A stretch of DNA of 46,425 nucleotides from Chara braunii (lineage: Eukaryota > Streptophyta > Charophyceae > Charales > Characeae), in the NCBI GenBank assembly GCA_003427395.1, contig BFEA01000154.1:1751586-1798010 (forward strand). The letters run 5' to 3'. The notes beneath the pieces are model-generated. The model was not told where the DNA came from, searched no databases, and was given only the letters and a program-made list of their open reading frames with translations. The position numbers and the translations under genes are program-made. This document shows positions 8,985 through 22,322 of this stretch, piece by piece; positions within the stretch are counted from its first letter, which is position 1; each line of letters opens with the position of its first letter.

Positions 8985-11900
8985 AATTGGTTGCATTATA
9001 AAGATGTCCACATCCATGTTTTTCGGAACCAAGGCTGACCCTCTCCCCCCTGACCGACATATCTCTTCCAATCAGACATAATCATGAGTCTTAGGTTTGA
9101 TCGAATCTGGTTTTGTTGTTGCTGCATATGAATATTTTCTCTTCTGAAGACTGTTGTGTTTCTCACCCCCTTGCAAACCAGGGCCACGTAACCCCACCCG
9201 TCAGAAAGCTTCCAGTTTTCCGGTGGATCCAATCATCTCACCAGTTGTAGGACCCAACAGTGAAGTTTGTCCGAATTGAATGATGAATCCACCACATCCA
9301 TACTTCATCAGCTAGAGGGCAGTGAACCCAGAGATGGGAGTTAGACTCCCAGCCCCATTCACACCTCTTGCACGTGATAAATATTTCCATGCCTTTTTAA
9401 AGACAGCCACAAGGTTGTGGGGATCACCATTAATGATTGAAGCCACAACAGATCGGCGTCGTTCTGGGAAGGGATATTGCGTAGAATTGACCATTGTTCG
9501 AACCAGTCTGGGTGGGGGGAGCCACTTCCCCTCATTTTGTCCAATCGATGCGAAGCCAGAGTGAACAGAGATCGACCCCCCCCCCTTTTTTGCAAGAATT
9601 TCACACTTCCCTTGACAGTGGGAGTGCCCATTCTTTACATAAGATATACTCCGCTATTCTGATCCACGGTTTAGATAGATCATCAAAGCAGACTTTAACT
9701 ATCCACTTTGCCAACAATACCAGGTTTTGCATTTGAGGGTCCAAAATTTCCAACCCCCTCCCAAGCCAATTTGTAAATGAACCCCTGTTTATCGTCTGCG
9801 GTGGGCTTCAACAAATACCTGGCTGCAACCTTGCATATTCCTTTGTATGCCTTGTCCCTGAACAACCATACCGACTGAGGAAACCACAAAAGGGAGAATG
9901 CAGCGACCGAAAGAATCAGCGCTCTGCCAAATAAAGATAGCTTGTAGTTACAGATCCAACCCCTAATTCTTGAAATAACTCTGTCTGAGAGGAGCTGGTC
10001 TTGTTATATATGATACCTGTATCCCTAGGAATCTCTCCAAATTTTCAGTAGGTACCAATCTAAGGCTCCAGTCTACCTTTAGCTCGTAAAAAAAAAAACC
10101 AATTTTAACAAATTAATAGAAGTTTTGGATAAATCATGATAGTTGTCAAAGACTCTGTGCAGTTTCATCAGCGAGGCAGAGGAGTTATCATAGTCGTCCA
10201 TTAGGTCGTTTGCGATTACTCCTTTCCAATGTAGGTCGGCATTCAGTCTCATACCAGAAATCCTATCATTATTCCTAATATTATCTAACAACACTTCTAA
10301 CTACAATACAAATAGTAGAGGGGCAAGAGGACAACCTTGTCTCAAGGAGCGGATGAGTTGAAACTCCTCTAACAACTGGCCATTAACCATCACCATTGAG
10401 ACTGCGTTTGCATACATGGCGCGCACCCATTTCATAAAACCAGGTCCAAAACCCATTTTTTACAGGGTGGTGGAAACAAAAGTCCAACCAACCTTGTCAT
10501 AGTCCTTCCCATGTCGACGAGAAAGACGCTTCCTCGCGCTTCTCCGATCCTACACTTCCATGGATTGGACCGTTGTCGAGTGCATCGATCCGGCACCGCA
10601 CAAGGCAGCGCGGGACCCTCCCGGCCGCGTCATGCAGGGAGTTGGTTTTAATCCTCGTCGTAAATGCATATGGAGCTTCCGCAAACCGCTCCGGCCGAGT
10701 GCGTCAGCCATACCTTTCGCGAGCCCCTACGACAAGATAGGGCCTACACGAGGCACGACTTACCTCCACCTTACGGGAGTTGTCACCTCCCTTCGGTGGG
10801 CGTATCCCCGCCGAGCGACTAGTCCACAGTACGAAAGTGAATCCATTGCAATCGCAGAGGTGGACCAGCCGAGGGCATTTTTCTTTTGCTGCAGCATAGG
10901 GGGTACGCGCTGTACCCTTTAGAAAAAAAAAGTTTTCAGATTTTTACTAAGCCAGATATGGACCCAGAGCAAAATATGAGTTTAACTAAGACAAATTTTA
11001 ACTAATTCAGGGAGTTAGACAAATTTTGACTTTCCATAATTAAAGTTTGAATTTTGTTTTTATATTTGCGTTATTATAAATTATCGAAAGGCATTTTCCC
11101 TACGGGAAGCGCTGCCGAAATTTTCTTACTTTAGAGGAGTTAGATTATATTTTGACTGGCGGCGATTCTGACAATCCATTGTATATAGAGGCGACTCTGC
11201 CAGGGTTTGCCTTTCTTTGGGCACTGGCTTAGAGGCAAACTTAGGCTTAGCTTGTAGAAGGATCTTGGGTGAGAATGTGTTATGGAGCTGTATTCTCCAT
11301 ACACTTATGATTTTAGCTTGGGGATTGGTCTGTCTTGTATTACAAGTCTTCTTGATCGATTGATTCATGATTTGGGCTATAGATTCAGCTTGATCCTACA
11401 AGGATCATCTTCTGTTATCATTGATAACAGGTCGGTTGCCGATTCGTCGCTTTACGATTCAACTCTAGTTCACTCCTACCACTCAAACTAAGAACTTTAG
11501 CCTTGTGATTTAAACTGTTTTGTTGTATTTTCGCCCGGACTGTATTTTGAATGACCATTTAATAAAAAGTACTTAGTATTGTATTTTGAGAGTTGCACAA
11601 AGAATGAGGCTTGTATGACTAAAAGCAAGGGGTGTGAGTGCAGAGAATGGTTGAAGTTGACCCCGTTAGTATATTGACTTTTTGGTTGAATCTTTGATGT
11701 GATTACAGGTATGTTTGGTGATTCTGACTTTGGATTTGACTGTCTGCGCTCACATACATATATATATGACAAAGAGGAGTCTCACTGTGATTGTGGGAAG
11801 TGATCGTCACATATTTATAACGTTTTATGTATATGTAAATAGATATGTCTTAAATATTTCGCGCGGCCTACTCTGACCGCGCGCAAGGGTTAAACAAGTT

Positions 11901-14900
11901 ATGTTTATGAAAGAAAAGGGAGATTCCTTGTTATTCCTTTGTTTTTTATAATTTTATAGTTGAACGTTGTAGTCTGTGGCAGTCAAAGTCAAACCCCTTG
12001 ACTTTTTTTCAGACCCTGGGTGATAGAGCTGGTCTCCAGGGCGATAAGAGACGATTGTCACCACAGGTATGAACCTGTGTACCACCCACTCTCCGCAGGG
12101 TGCAGAAGAGGGTGTGGTTCTCAACCGCACTTGACGGTTGTCCAGCGCCGAGAGATCAATCCCTTAAGGCGCGTGTCAGCCGACACTTGAGTGTCGGATG
12201 CGACCCTCGAGATTAACGAGGACTGCATGAGTATGAGTACTACATAGTACGCCATCATTGCGACCACTTGCGTACGCTTGCATTGCGAGTCGATATGAGT
12301 TAGTCCTGCGTCTGCGCGGTTTTACACTAAGTCTCGTGCGTGACGCCTATTCGATTTCCGCATCGGAGAGTTATGGGATGACTACTAAGGGACTATGAGT
12401 GTTGTCGCGTTGTTTGTTTAGTGTCGTTTTGTATATGTATATGTACGTGCGTGTGTGTATGTGTTTTTCGTTTTATGTTATTTATAGTGGTGTGCTCGTG
12501 GCGTATGGGATGCGTCCTAGTCGACCGGCGACGAGTCGCGCTTGGGACCTCAGCCCCCCAAGATGTCGGTTCGCGTGCAGGTCCGATAGAGGCGCAATAC
12601 CGCGCGTACCCTCTATGCTACAGCGAACGAGAAACGCCCTCGGCTGGTCCACCGCTGCGATTGCAACTGATTAACTTTCGTACTGTGGACTGGTAGCTCG
12701 GCGGGGATACGCCCACCGAAGGGAGTTGATAACTCCCGTAAGGTGGAGGTAAGTCGTGCCTCGCGTAGGCTCTATCTTGTCGTAGGGGTTCGCGAGAGGT
12801 ATGGCTCGCGCACTCGGCCGGAGTGGCTTGCGGAAGCTCCATATACATTTGTGACGAGGATTAAAACCAACGCTTGCATGACGCACCCGGGAGGGTCCCG
12901 CGCTGCCTTGTGCGGTGTCGGACCGATGCGCTCGACACCGTCGTGAGAATATTTTCAAATATGGAGCGGCCTTTTACGAAAACACCCTTCTCCCAGCCCA
13001 CTAGTTGTGGAAGAGGCGTCACAAGGCGTATGGTTAGGGCTTTGAACAAACTTTTATAGGCCACATTGAGCACTGATATTGGTCGGTAGTTGCAAACTGT
13101 CATTCCCCCTTCTTATAGAGGAGGGCAATAAAGCGTTTGATGAAATACTTGGGTAGAGAGTCCGTCACGACTCGGAGGGTCCGATCACGGATTTGGCACA
13201 AAAAAGGGGCTAAAACCTCTCAGGCACTAAGGAAGAGTTCTGCTGGGAGACCGTCCATACCAGGGCATTTGCCACGAGCTATCTGCTTCGCCACCTGATG
13301 CAGTTCTCGTTCAGGTAAAGGTTCATCCAACATGTCCTTTGATTGCTTTGATATGTCTGCCCTTCAAAGTTTCAAAAAGTCAGAATGAAGCGAGAGATCT
13401 GAATTAAAATTGTCAAATGGTCTCCGAATGGAGACTATGTCGCAAAAATATTCTAATACAAATTCGCAGAGTTCTTGGAGGTCCGCAGTAACTTGTTTGT
13501 GTAGCTCGAAGGGGTGAGTGAGTTCCCTAATCACAGACTTAATTTGCTTGAGAATTAAGGATTTGAAGGTCAATCTTGTTATTTTGTCGTATCTCATAAT
13601 ACCCCTTAACTTCAACCATTTGAGCCAATCTGTTTGTTTCTGTTGTCCCATTGCCTCTAGTGTCGCCAATGCAGACTGTCTTTTGTTAGTCTAGTAGAGA
13701 TCCGCGAAAGGATCCTGCCCCAAATTGGCTTCCGCTTCCTCTACCTATTTCTTTAATTTTGTTTCTTTTTCCACTGACGATTTGTCGATTTTATCCTTGA
13801 GAAAACAATTAGGGCTTCTCGGACTATCCCCACCCCCACTTCCACCCATCGGTCTTCAGTTTCAAATAGATCTTTGGCATCCGGCCATGCCCTTCGAGTC
13901 GTTTGGGTTAAGACCCTTATTCCCTTATCCTTTAGGACATTAACATTAAGACGGAAAGAGGACCGAACCGTGTGTACCAACTCTCTGGTCAATACATCCA
14001 CATAGACCGGGTCACAATGTTTATGAGATAATGTAATCCGAAATGATGTAACTATCCCAAAGGACCCCTCTAGTCGCAATGAAGTTCAGTCTTCTATGCG
14101 GCTTAGGAGTGTTCTCATGAGGCTTGACGCCGAACCAAGTATATCCATGTTCCTTCGGGTTAATGGTTTTGTATGTATCCACCATGTTTTGGGCTTCTAG
14201 TAGGGACATCAACAACATGTTGTCTGATCTGAGCGGGGTGGGCTCCGAAGATTCTAATCCAGGATTTCATGTTGTGTTTTAGGCACAAAAAAACGCTAGG
14301 TTTTCGGTGTAAGGGAAGCATGCAGGAAGATTAGAAAAAAACTATGTTCTTTTGATATAATCCATGGGAGCATAGACTGACATCAAACCCCATTCCTCTG
14401 TATCAATTTTTATCTTTATACAGGAGAAACGCGCACCTGGGCAATCTAAGTCTGAGTCATTATGTCTAAGAACTGCGACGCCACCTTTAGTGCCCTCTGC
14501 TCGTGCCCACATTTGCGGATCAGCACACTAGTACCTTTGGTGTCCGGTTTCGACAAGTCTTGGTCATTACCCGAACTTTCAGGAGGCTGAGCCTGACGTT
14601 GATCAATCTGATTGGCGGTCGTCGTTTCGTTTCGGCTTCCTGAAAGGTCGGAGGCTGAGTATTTTCGAACCGACAAAGGTAATGGTGGTTTAAGGAAAAC
14701 AAAAAGTTCTTATTGTATCTAAGTTCTGCCGAAGGCGATAAATCAAAACAAATATCCCTCAAGTTGGGTGGCAGTAGGTATTTGTATGGTAGGTGATCTT
14801 TGATCACCACCCCAAATGCATCCTCCACAACCTCTTTTGGTAGACCCATGGTTGAGACCGGGACTTTGATGCATGGCTTCTCTCCAGTCCACTAAAGCTT

Positions 14901-15420
14901 TCTCCGACATCCAGGGGCGGAAAGAAATAGTATAAGTAGTATTATCTATTTCTATCTAATCTTCCCGCTTCCTCAACATCCATTGAGCAACTTGCTTAGC
15001 TGACGCAACATAGATTACTAAATTCCTTCCCTCATTTCGAAAACAACCTCTCTTGGGGGGAACACTTGTGACACCCGTGGCTGCCCATCCATTTTCATAG
15101 ATACGAATTAGCCTGTTCTTGACGTCCGCTTGGAGGGAAGAGGAATCATTTCCAAAGAAAATTGATACAGTATGTTCCCCAAGTCATGCCGCCTGTAGCG
15201 AGACAAGGTCCGGATCTACAACAACCTTGTAACCGTGCCTGGGGCAAGCCGATAAGGCATGATACCGTCTGCAAAGCAATCGCTGAGCATGTCATGCATC
15301 GGTAGGCGGGGAGGAGATCAAGGGACGTGGCGAGGCCGAGGTTTCTACTCCTGGAGAAGCCATGATACCAGCAGTCGACTGACCTAAATCTAAGGCACAC
15401 CAAAAAATAGTAAAAAACGA
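8985..15420 (-). pseudogene. LINE retrotransposon copy A (degenerate, interrupted)
   Basis: Read on the minus strand from 15420. An ORF1-like segment at about 14850-15250 (EHTVSIFFGNDS, RIYENGWAATGV, ISFRPWMSEKALVDW) aligns residue by residue with copy B. An APE-endonuclease remnant lies at about 13950-14530 (GTKGGVAVL, SVYAPMD, YKTINPKEHGYTWF). A linker to RT follows at 13360-14000, and the RT N-terminal half at 12937-13350 (ARGKCPGMDGLPAELF, NYRPISVLNVAYKSLFKAL). Element 1 is inserted next, and RT continues at about 10080-10573 (LRQGCPLAPLLFV). The YADD-type box is damaged (ANDLMDDYDNSS). The C-terminal part runs to about 8985. Frameshifts and stops are frequent, so the copy is dead. The family does target-primed reverse transcription; the zf-RVT tail and RT motifs resemble plant L1 elements. 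Confidence 0.85.
10574..12936. mobile_element. Element 1: 2.36-kb element with about 345-bp terminal inverted repeats
   Basis: The left end (TGTCGAGTGCATCG) and right end (CGATGCGCTCGACA) are inverted and extend as TIRs of about 345 bp (about 10574-10918 and 12592-12936) with high identity, for example ACAAGGCAGCGCGGGACCCT on both arms. The insertion splits the RT domain of LINE copy A. ACCGT flanks both sides (10569-10573 and 12937-12941), consistent with a 4-5-bp target duplication. Interior 10920-12590 is non-coding, A/T-rich in its left half, and aligns in reverse orientation with about 20120-22000 of element 2. No transposase, integrase or RT was found, so this is a non-autonomous derivative of unknown superfamily. 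Long TIRs suggest a Mutator-like or foldback type, but the short target duplication does not fit Mutator. Confidence 0.75.
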
Positions 15421-16159
15421 AATTGAAGCTTCCACTAGAAGTAGCCGCAAAGTCAACATATTGCTATAGTAGAACGAGAAGAGAAAATTATACCTCCTAT
15501 GCCTTCAAAATGCCGAAGGACTTAGCTTAAACCACCAGTACTTAGTCCAACTATCGTTGTCGAGCCTTGAATGCCCCTGCACACCAATTTTTGCTGAAGC
15601 ACCGGGACACCGTTTCAACTTTTTTTTGGCTGGGGCTTCCAGGCTCCAACCATTGTGGTCTGGTACCCCGAAGCCCTAAAAAGGCGTGGCGCATTAACGG
15701 GAAAGCCCCGCGGTCGATAGCTGGGCCAAGTACTGGTGGTTTAATAGCAGCATCTCTTCCTTCCGTAGGTCACATATTCAAAGAAGAGAGAGGAGGGCAA
15801 AAGTTCCGGACAAAGAGTTCGCGAAAGCTTGGAAGCGTCCCCACCGCCTACGTGGTCAACCCAACTGACCAAGCATTGACTCTAGGTCCGAGGAGCATTT
15901 TTTTGGTGGAAAGTTTTCAATTTCTGGTTTGTGAGGCTGTCACAACATGATGGGATTCTATTTCCCAGGGTTGGGTGTTTTCAGGACAACCGTCTGGAGT
16001 TGGCCATTTCCCCCCCCCCCCCCCCTCCAAAAATACCTTGAAGCTCATGAAAAAGGTTACAGTCTTACTGTGGGCAGAAAAACCCTTTATTTTCCTAAAC
16101 AACGACTGCCTCTAAAACTGGCCTATCTCAAACCAATTTAGTGGAGAGCCTACAACGGC
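15421..16159. other. Spacer between the two LINE copies
   Basis: No gene supported. The left part may be the 5' leader of LINE copy A. A C homopolymer is present at about 16011-16025. Confidence 0.45.
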
Positions 16160-19100
16160 CCCAAAATGACTATCAAGGACAATAACAAATCTTTGTACTT
16201 TGTGCTTTGTTTACATCTTGCTCATTCTAGTCATGAGTATCTGATAGCCAGGAGCAGATGGAAAGTTTCCCTTCCTGGTTCACCGAAGCTAACTTTTTGT
16301 CTTTGGCCTAGGTTTTCAGGAACTAGACAAAAATTTTTTATGTTCCAATCAGCTTTAATGACTTGACGAAACTTGTTCCTGATCTGATGTTGCTGTTGGT
16401 GTATTGTATGATCTTCGCCCTTGAATACCTTGGCATTCCTGACAGCCCAAATAGTATTCATAAAAATTCCTCTGCAAACCATTGCCACGTAGCCCAAATC
16501 CGCATTGTAATTTAGGCCTTGTGGAAGAATGTCGGTGGTCATCCATGCATCCGACCACTCCAATGAGCCATTTGTAAAGAGATTCCAGTGTTCTTTCCAC
16601 TATATCATAAGTTCCTCAACCAGCGGGCAGCATAGCCAGAGATGGACCATGTTTTCCCAGCCCTAGTTACAGCGAAAGCAGGTCGTGGGGACTTCCATTC
16701 CCTTGGAGGCCAGCCATGTTGCCGTAGTTGTGACCAGCAGGGATTGGAGCCACATTATTCCTGCATGTTTCTGTACTGGCATGTTGGTCAGACCCTTCCA
16801 TAGCTTATGTAAACCGTGGGGGGTTACCCCTTGAAGTTGATGTGACGTTGCTCTCTTCATGGCCAGTACAGTGGGAGTCTTCATCCGCTTGGCTTGCTGG
16901 ATTTGCAACAATCAAGAGTGACTCTATTTTATATGTGTCTGCATCTCTGCCCAATGTGGCGACCATTTTGCCTTGTTTAGAGAGTTGGGTATGGACTCTG
17001 ACCTCCAGCAGGAATCTGGTATCCTCAACCCTGCGCTCTTCAGCTTTCAGTCTCAGTTGGCCTGTAAATGATGTAGAGAGCGGTAGCCGCTAAACCTGTA
17101 TCATCTGCCCATACGGTATCGTCGACCCTACTATCCTTAGAATCTGGTTTGGCCTATCCCCATCTCTTAGCCAAGTACCCTGCGCATTTTACCTATCCTC
17201 ATGCAACATCTGTGTCCACGTGCATGGTCTGGCCTCCGTCAATCAATTTAAGTGGTCCGCCAAGTTATGAAGCTTAGGGAGCTTAGCTCTTAGTTCTGTC
17301 AGGTCCATAAAGGAGGATTTAGAAACATCTCAAATGTCCCTGATTTAAAGTATCCCTTTCTTAGCCCATGCTTTTCCAAAAGAACCTGCCTGCCCTACCG
17401 CCTTGAAGGGGGACCCATCCTGTTGAACAATGTGCGGATTATCGAACAACAGTTGGTTCAACACCTCCTGTTGGTGCCCAGAGGGGCCCAGCTGTTTGGC
17501 TTGATTTTGTCCCATGCCTTGAGGATATTCCTCCAGACCTTAGATCTGGGGCGGCGGCTGCTATAAGAAGACATGAGCATGCAAATCCATATTTTAGAGT
17601 GATCTGACAGTTCTCATTCATGACCTAGGGTATACTGGGCCATGATCATCCAGAGTTTTGAACCTTCCTCCATCAACGCCTGAACTGACCACTTGGCCAG
17701 CAACACCATGTTCTGATGGAGGGGGTCAAAAATTCCCAGACCTCCTTTCTTCCGAGGCGTGGCCACCACTTCCCAGGCTACCTTCGAAAGGAAGCCCTGG
17801 TCTATGGTAGCGTCTGGCTTCCATAGGTACCTTGCTGCGGCTGTGTGAATCTTCTTGTAGGCTTCATCCCCCAGCAGATATACCGTTAACGGGAACCACG
17901 GTAGGGAAAAGGCTGAAGATGACAGCACCAGCGCCCTTCTGAATAACAAAAGGTGACTTCGCCCCTCCCAACTTGCAATTCTAGCTATCACCTTGTCTGC
18001 AAGAATGTTGTCCTGTACCTTTGAACAATCTGAAAGAGATACTTGTACACCCAGAAATCGATCCGATGCATTAGTAGGAACCTGGCGAAGACCCCACTCC
18101 ACACAAAGCTCTTGGGTGGGAGGTAGAAAGAATACAAACATATCCCAATTTATAGCGGCTTCCGATAGAATACAATAGGTATCTAAGACATTACGTAGTT
18201 CATGCATACTAGTTCTAGAGTTCTCACAGGCCACTGTTAAATCATCAGCAATCGCCCCCTCTCTCTACTGAAAGGTTGGGGATAGGCAAAGACCCATAAT
18301 TTCTAGATTGTTTCGAATATTGTCCAGTAGGGTCTCCAGTTGAATGACAAATATTAGCGGTGCCAGAGGGCATCCTTGTCTGAGGGAATAGGTGAGAGGA
18401 AATTCCTTTGATTGTTTCCCATTAACCAGCACCATAGCGGTGGCTCTAGCGTACATAGCCTGCACCCATATTCTAAATTGAGTCCCAAATCCCATATTTA
18501 AAAACGAGGTGTTGACAAAGGCCCAACGCCCCCAACCAACCTTGTCGTACGCCTTTTCCATATCAAGCATGAGCACCACCACCTCTCTTTTCTCTTGTCC
18601 AATTATTTCTAGTGCCTGTACTGTCGCCAAGATGTTATCAAAGATTGATCTCCCTTTAACAAAAACCCCTTGTTCCCCTCCTACCAACTTTGGGAGAACA
18701 AAGGCTAGTCTCAGGGCGAGGATCTTAGCCAGTAACTTATATGACACATTTAGGACTGATATGGGGGGCCAGTTTCGTATTTCCCTTTTGTCTCCCTTTT
18801 TATACATAAGCAAAATCATTCCCTGAACCATACCTTTCGGCAGGGTGCCTGTTGTCAGTGTCTTATTGGAAATATCACAGAAAAACTGACCAAAGGCATC
18901 CCATGATGAAAGGAAAAATTTAATTGGGAGGCCATCCAGGCCTGGGCACTTACCCCGTGCCATTTTCCGTGCTGCACTAGTGACCTCCTCCACTGTGATC
19001 GGTTGGTCCATGTCACTTCTGATTTGGGGGGATAACCTGTTAGTGGAGCGATCCCAAAAGTTATGGTGCTCTGCTAGATTTGTATTAAAATTATTGTACG

Positions 19101-19751
19101 GCCTCCTAGTAGATACTATATCTTTAAAGTATTCCATAGCGTATTTGTAGAGATCCTCGGTCTCTACTGCTAGTGGGGCATCTATGGCAAAGGGATGTGT
19201 CAGTTCCCTCATCTCGGGCTTGGTCGAGGTCTGTATGAGGGATTTAAAAGTTTCTTTAGTCATACGATAATATCCCAGGATCCCTCTAACCTTAAATCAT
19301 TTTAGCCTACCTGTCTGCTTCCGGATCTCAATTTCTTCCAATTCTTCCAGAGCCTTTGAGCGTTTTCTAGACCATTCGTATTCCAAAAAAGGATCAGAAC
19401 CCGTGTAGGCCTCTGCTTGTTCGACTGTATTTAGCAATAGTTTTTCTTTCCAATTTCGGACAACAACTTTGATACGGAAGAATTCAATCATAGTTGCACG
19501 CAAGATCCCTATTCCCGCATCTACCCAATGTTCATTGTTTGGGAACAGGTTTTTTGCTAGTTGCCAGTCCTCCATCTGTGTCTTCATCCATTGGGGAATA
19601 TCCAGGTCTTTTAATATTTGGACATTCCATCGAAACGGATGTTTTTCGTGAGCAACTGAGTCCTTAGTCAGGACGTCCATGAGAATTGGATGGTGATCTG
19701 AGACTGAGGCCACCAATGTATCTGACCAAACACACCTTTCCCACGGGTCGT
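16160..19751 (-). pseudogene. LINE copy B, 3' portion (RT and zf-RVT)
   Basis: Minus strand, continuing from the endonuclease part at 27196-29940 after a 7.4-kb insertion. The end of the endonuclease (SDHHPILMDVL) is at about 19690, then a linker of about 170 residues. The RT follows at 18265-19263 (ARGKCPGLDGLPIKFFL, KGRSIFDNILATVQALEI, VVLMLDMEKAYDKVGW, LRQGCPLAPLIF). A single TAG separates this from the catalytic box at about 18240 (AIADDLTVACENS). The thumb/C-terminal ORF at 17614-18234 and a zf-RVT-like region with CFRCN and HLWLCCP at about 16500-16700 follow. Only a few in-frame stops break it, so it died recently compared with copy A. RT copies LINE RNA at a nicked target; zf-RVT probably binds nucleic acid. 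Confidence 0.88.
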
Positions 19752-21499
19752 TGTTTCGCGCATCGGTCCGACGCCTCACAAGGCAGTGCGGGACCCTCCC
19801 GGCGGCGTCACGCAAGAGTTAGTCTAAATCATCGTCGCGAATATACATGGAGCTTCCACAAACCGCTCCGACCGAGTGCGCCAGCCATACCTCTTGCGAG
19901 GCCCTACGATAGGATACGGCCTACGCGAGGCACCTCCACCTTACGGGAGCTGTCACCTCCCTTTGGTGGGCGTATCCCCGCCGAGCTACTAGTCCACATT
20001 ACGAAAGCTAATCAACTGCAATCACAGAGGTGGACCAGCCGAAGGCGTTTCTCGTTCGCTGTAGCATAGGGGGTACGCGTGGTAGTACGCCTCTATCGGA
20101 CCCGCACGCGAACCGGCATCTTGGGGGGCTGAAGTCCCAAGCGCAACCTGTCGTTGGTCGACTAGGACGCATCCCACACGCCCGCGCACACCACTCTATA
20201 AAACATAAAAATAAAAACACACACACCTACACATACATATACAGAACGACACAGGACAAAGAACGCAACAATACAGAACGACACAGGACAAAGAACGCAA
20301 CAATACAGAACAAAGAACGCAACAACACTCCTAGTCCCTTAGTAGCCATCCCATAACTCTCCGATGCGGAAATCGGATAGGCGTCGCGCGCGAGACTTAG
20401 TATAAAACCGCGTGGACGAGGGGCTAGCTCATATCGACTCGCAATGCAAGCATGGGCAAGTAGTCGCAATGATGGCGTACTATGTAGTACCCATACTCGT
20501 GCGGTCCTCGTTAATCTCGAGGGTCACATTCGACACTCAAGTGTCGGCTGACACGAGCCTTGAGGGATTGATCTCTCGACGCTTGACAACCGCCAAGTGC
20601 GATTGAAAACCACACCCTCTTTTGCACCCTTCGGAGAGTGGGTGGTACACAGGTTCATACCTGTGGTGGCAATCGCCTCTTATGACCCTTCTATCATCCA
20701 AGGTCTTAAAAAAAGTCAAGGGGTTTGACTTTGACTGCTGTCATGGACTACAACGTCCAACTATCAAAATTAACAAGCAAAATCACCCAATAAATAAATA
20801 AATATCCCAACACTCATATATCAAATCAGGACTCGAGACAACAACAAAAGAAGGGGAAACATAAACCCATCAAGTATGCAGATCGTGCGACACATGGTTG
20901 TCATTCTCACTGTCTCCAAAGTATGACTCATATACCAAACTCCAAAAATACTAACCTGCATAAAACACAGACACACACAATAGCCATATTGCCATACACC
21001 AATGTGGTCAACTTTACTGTTCCCTGTAACTCACACCATGCCTCACGCACTCAAGCCCCAGTCATAGTTCTACTTTTTATAAATCTCATAGATTTTTTAT
21101 AATGACCATTTAAAAGAAGTTCGGTTAAAACCCTCAAAGAAACATATCAAATCACAGGGCTAAGGTAATCAAGTTGAGGTACAGGTGTAAGCAAAGTTGT
21201 GTCATGAGCCGACAAGTCGACGATCAACCAACCGACCTGTTATCAATAATAACAAAAGATGATTCTCGTAGGACCAAGCTGAATCTAGTCCAAATCTTGG
21301 ATCGAATGTCCAAAGAAAACCTGTATCATACGACATGTCAAAGTCCAAGCTACATCGTCAATATATGGAGATCAAGTCCCCATGACACGTGTTTTCTCAA
21401 GACTCTCCTGATAGCCAAACCTAAGTCTATCTCTAAATCAGTGCCCCAAAAAAGGTAGACCTATGACAGAATCTCCCCTATAGAGAGTGGATCACCAGA

Positions 21500-22035
21500 C
21501 TCGCCACCTGTCAAAATATAATCTATCTCCTCTAAACTAGAAAAATTTCGACAGGGTTTCCCGTAGAAAAAGTATCTTTCCAGAATTTATATCAGTCTAA
21601 ATATGGAAATATAATTAATCTTCAATCTTTCAAAGTTAAATTTTGTCTAACTCTCTGAATTAGCAAAAAATTGGGCGATATATTAAAAATCAGACAAGTT
21701 GAATTTTTGAAAAATCAAATTTTGACTAACTCCTTAGATTTGCAGAAATTTCGGCAGCGGTTCCCATAGAGAAAGTAACTTACTAAAATTTATACAAAGC
21801 TAAGGTCAGAAGTTTAACTTCTCAAGGTCCAATTTTGTCCAACTCCCTGAATTAGCAAAAAATTGGACAACACTCTCTTTAGAAAAAGAGACCTTCCATA
21901 TTTTTACCAAGTCATATATAACATTTAGACGAACTGAACTTTGAAAAGACAAAATATGACTAACTTCTTGGTTTTGTATAAATTTCGGCATCGCTTCCCG
22001 TAGAGAAAGTGACTTACCACGATTTATACAAGACC
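21500..22035. repeat. A/T-rich tandem repeat, unit about 110-120 bp
   Basis: Four diverged units share AATTTTGWCYAACTC, AGAAATTTCGGCA or AAAAAATTGG, TTCCCRTAGAGAAAGT and AATTTATACAA. An isolated unit of the same type is seen in element 1 (reverse orientation, about 11085-11160), so it belongs to the shared interior of both elements. Confidence 0.65.
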
Positions 22036-22322
22036 AAGTATAATAAAAAATTAAAAAAAATGCAGAAATTAACCTAAGTAAAAATAAACTTAGCTAAGAA
22101 AATGCAGGAATTGAAACTAACTCATATGACTCTAGTACGTGGCGAGCAACTAAAGCAACTACCTGTCAACTGAAACTCAGATTAAACAGTGACCTCACTC
22201 AGCCACATGCAGACCAAACCACAAAGGTAAGTACTCTCACCAGCCCAGAGTCAACCTATCAAACAATAGTTTGTAGTCTTTCAATGATTTATCCCTTTAT
22301 ACCCAGCTTGCATAGGGCATAA

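Noticed and set aside
19752-22000. Interpretation of the 1-kb repeat as LTRs of a retrotransposon
   Set aside because: The two ends of element 1 are inverted, not direct, repeats; no primer-binding site or gag-pol was seen.
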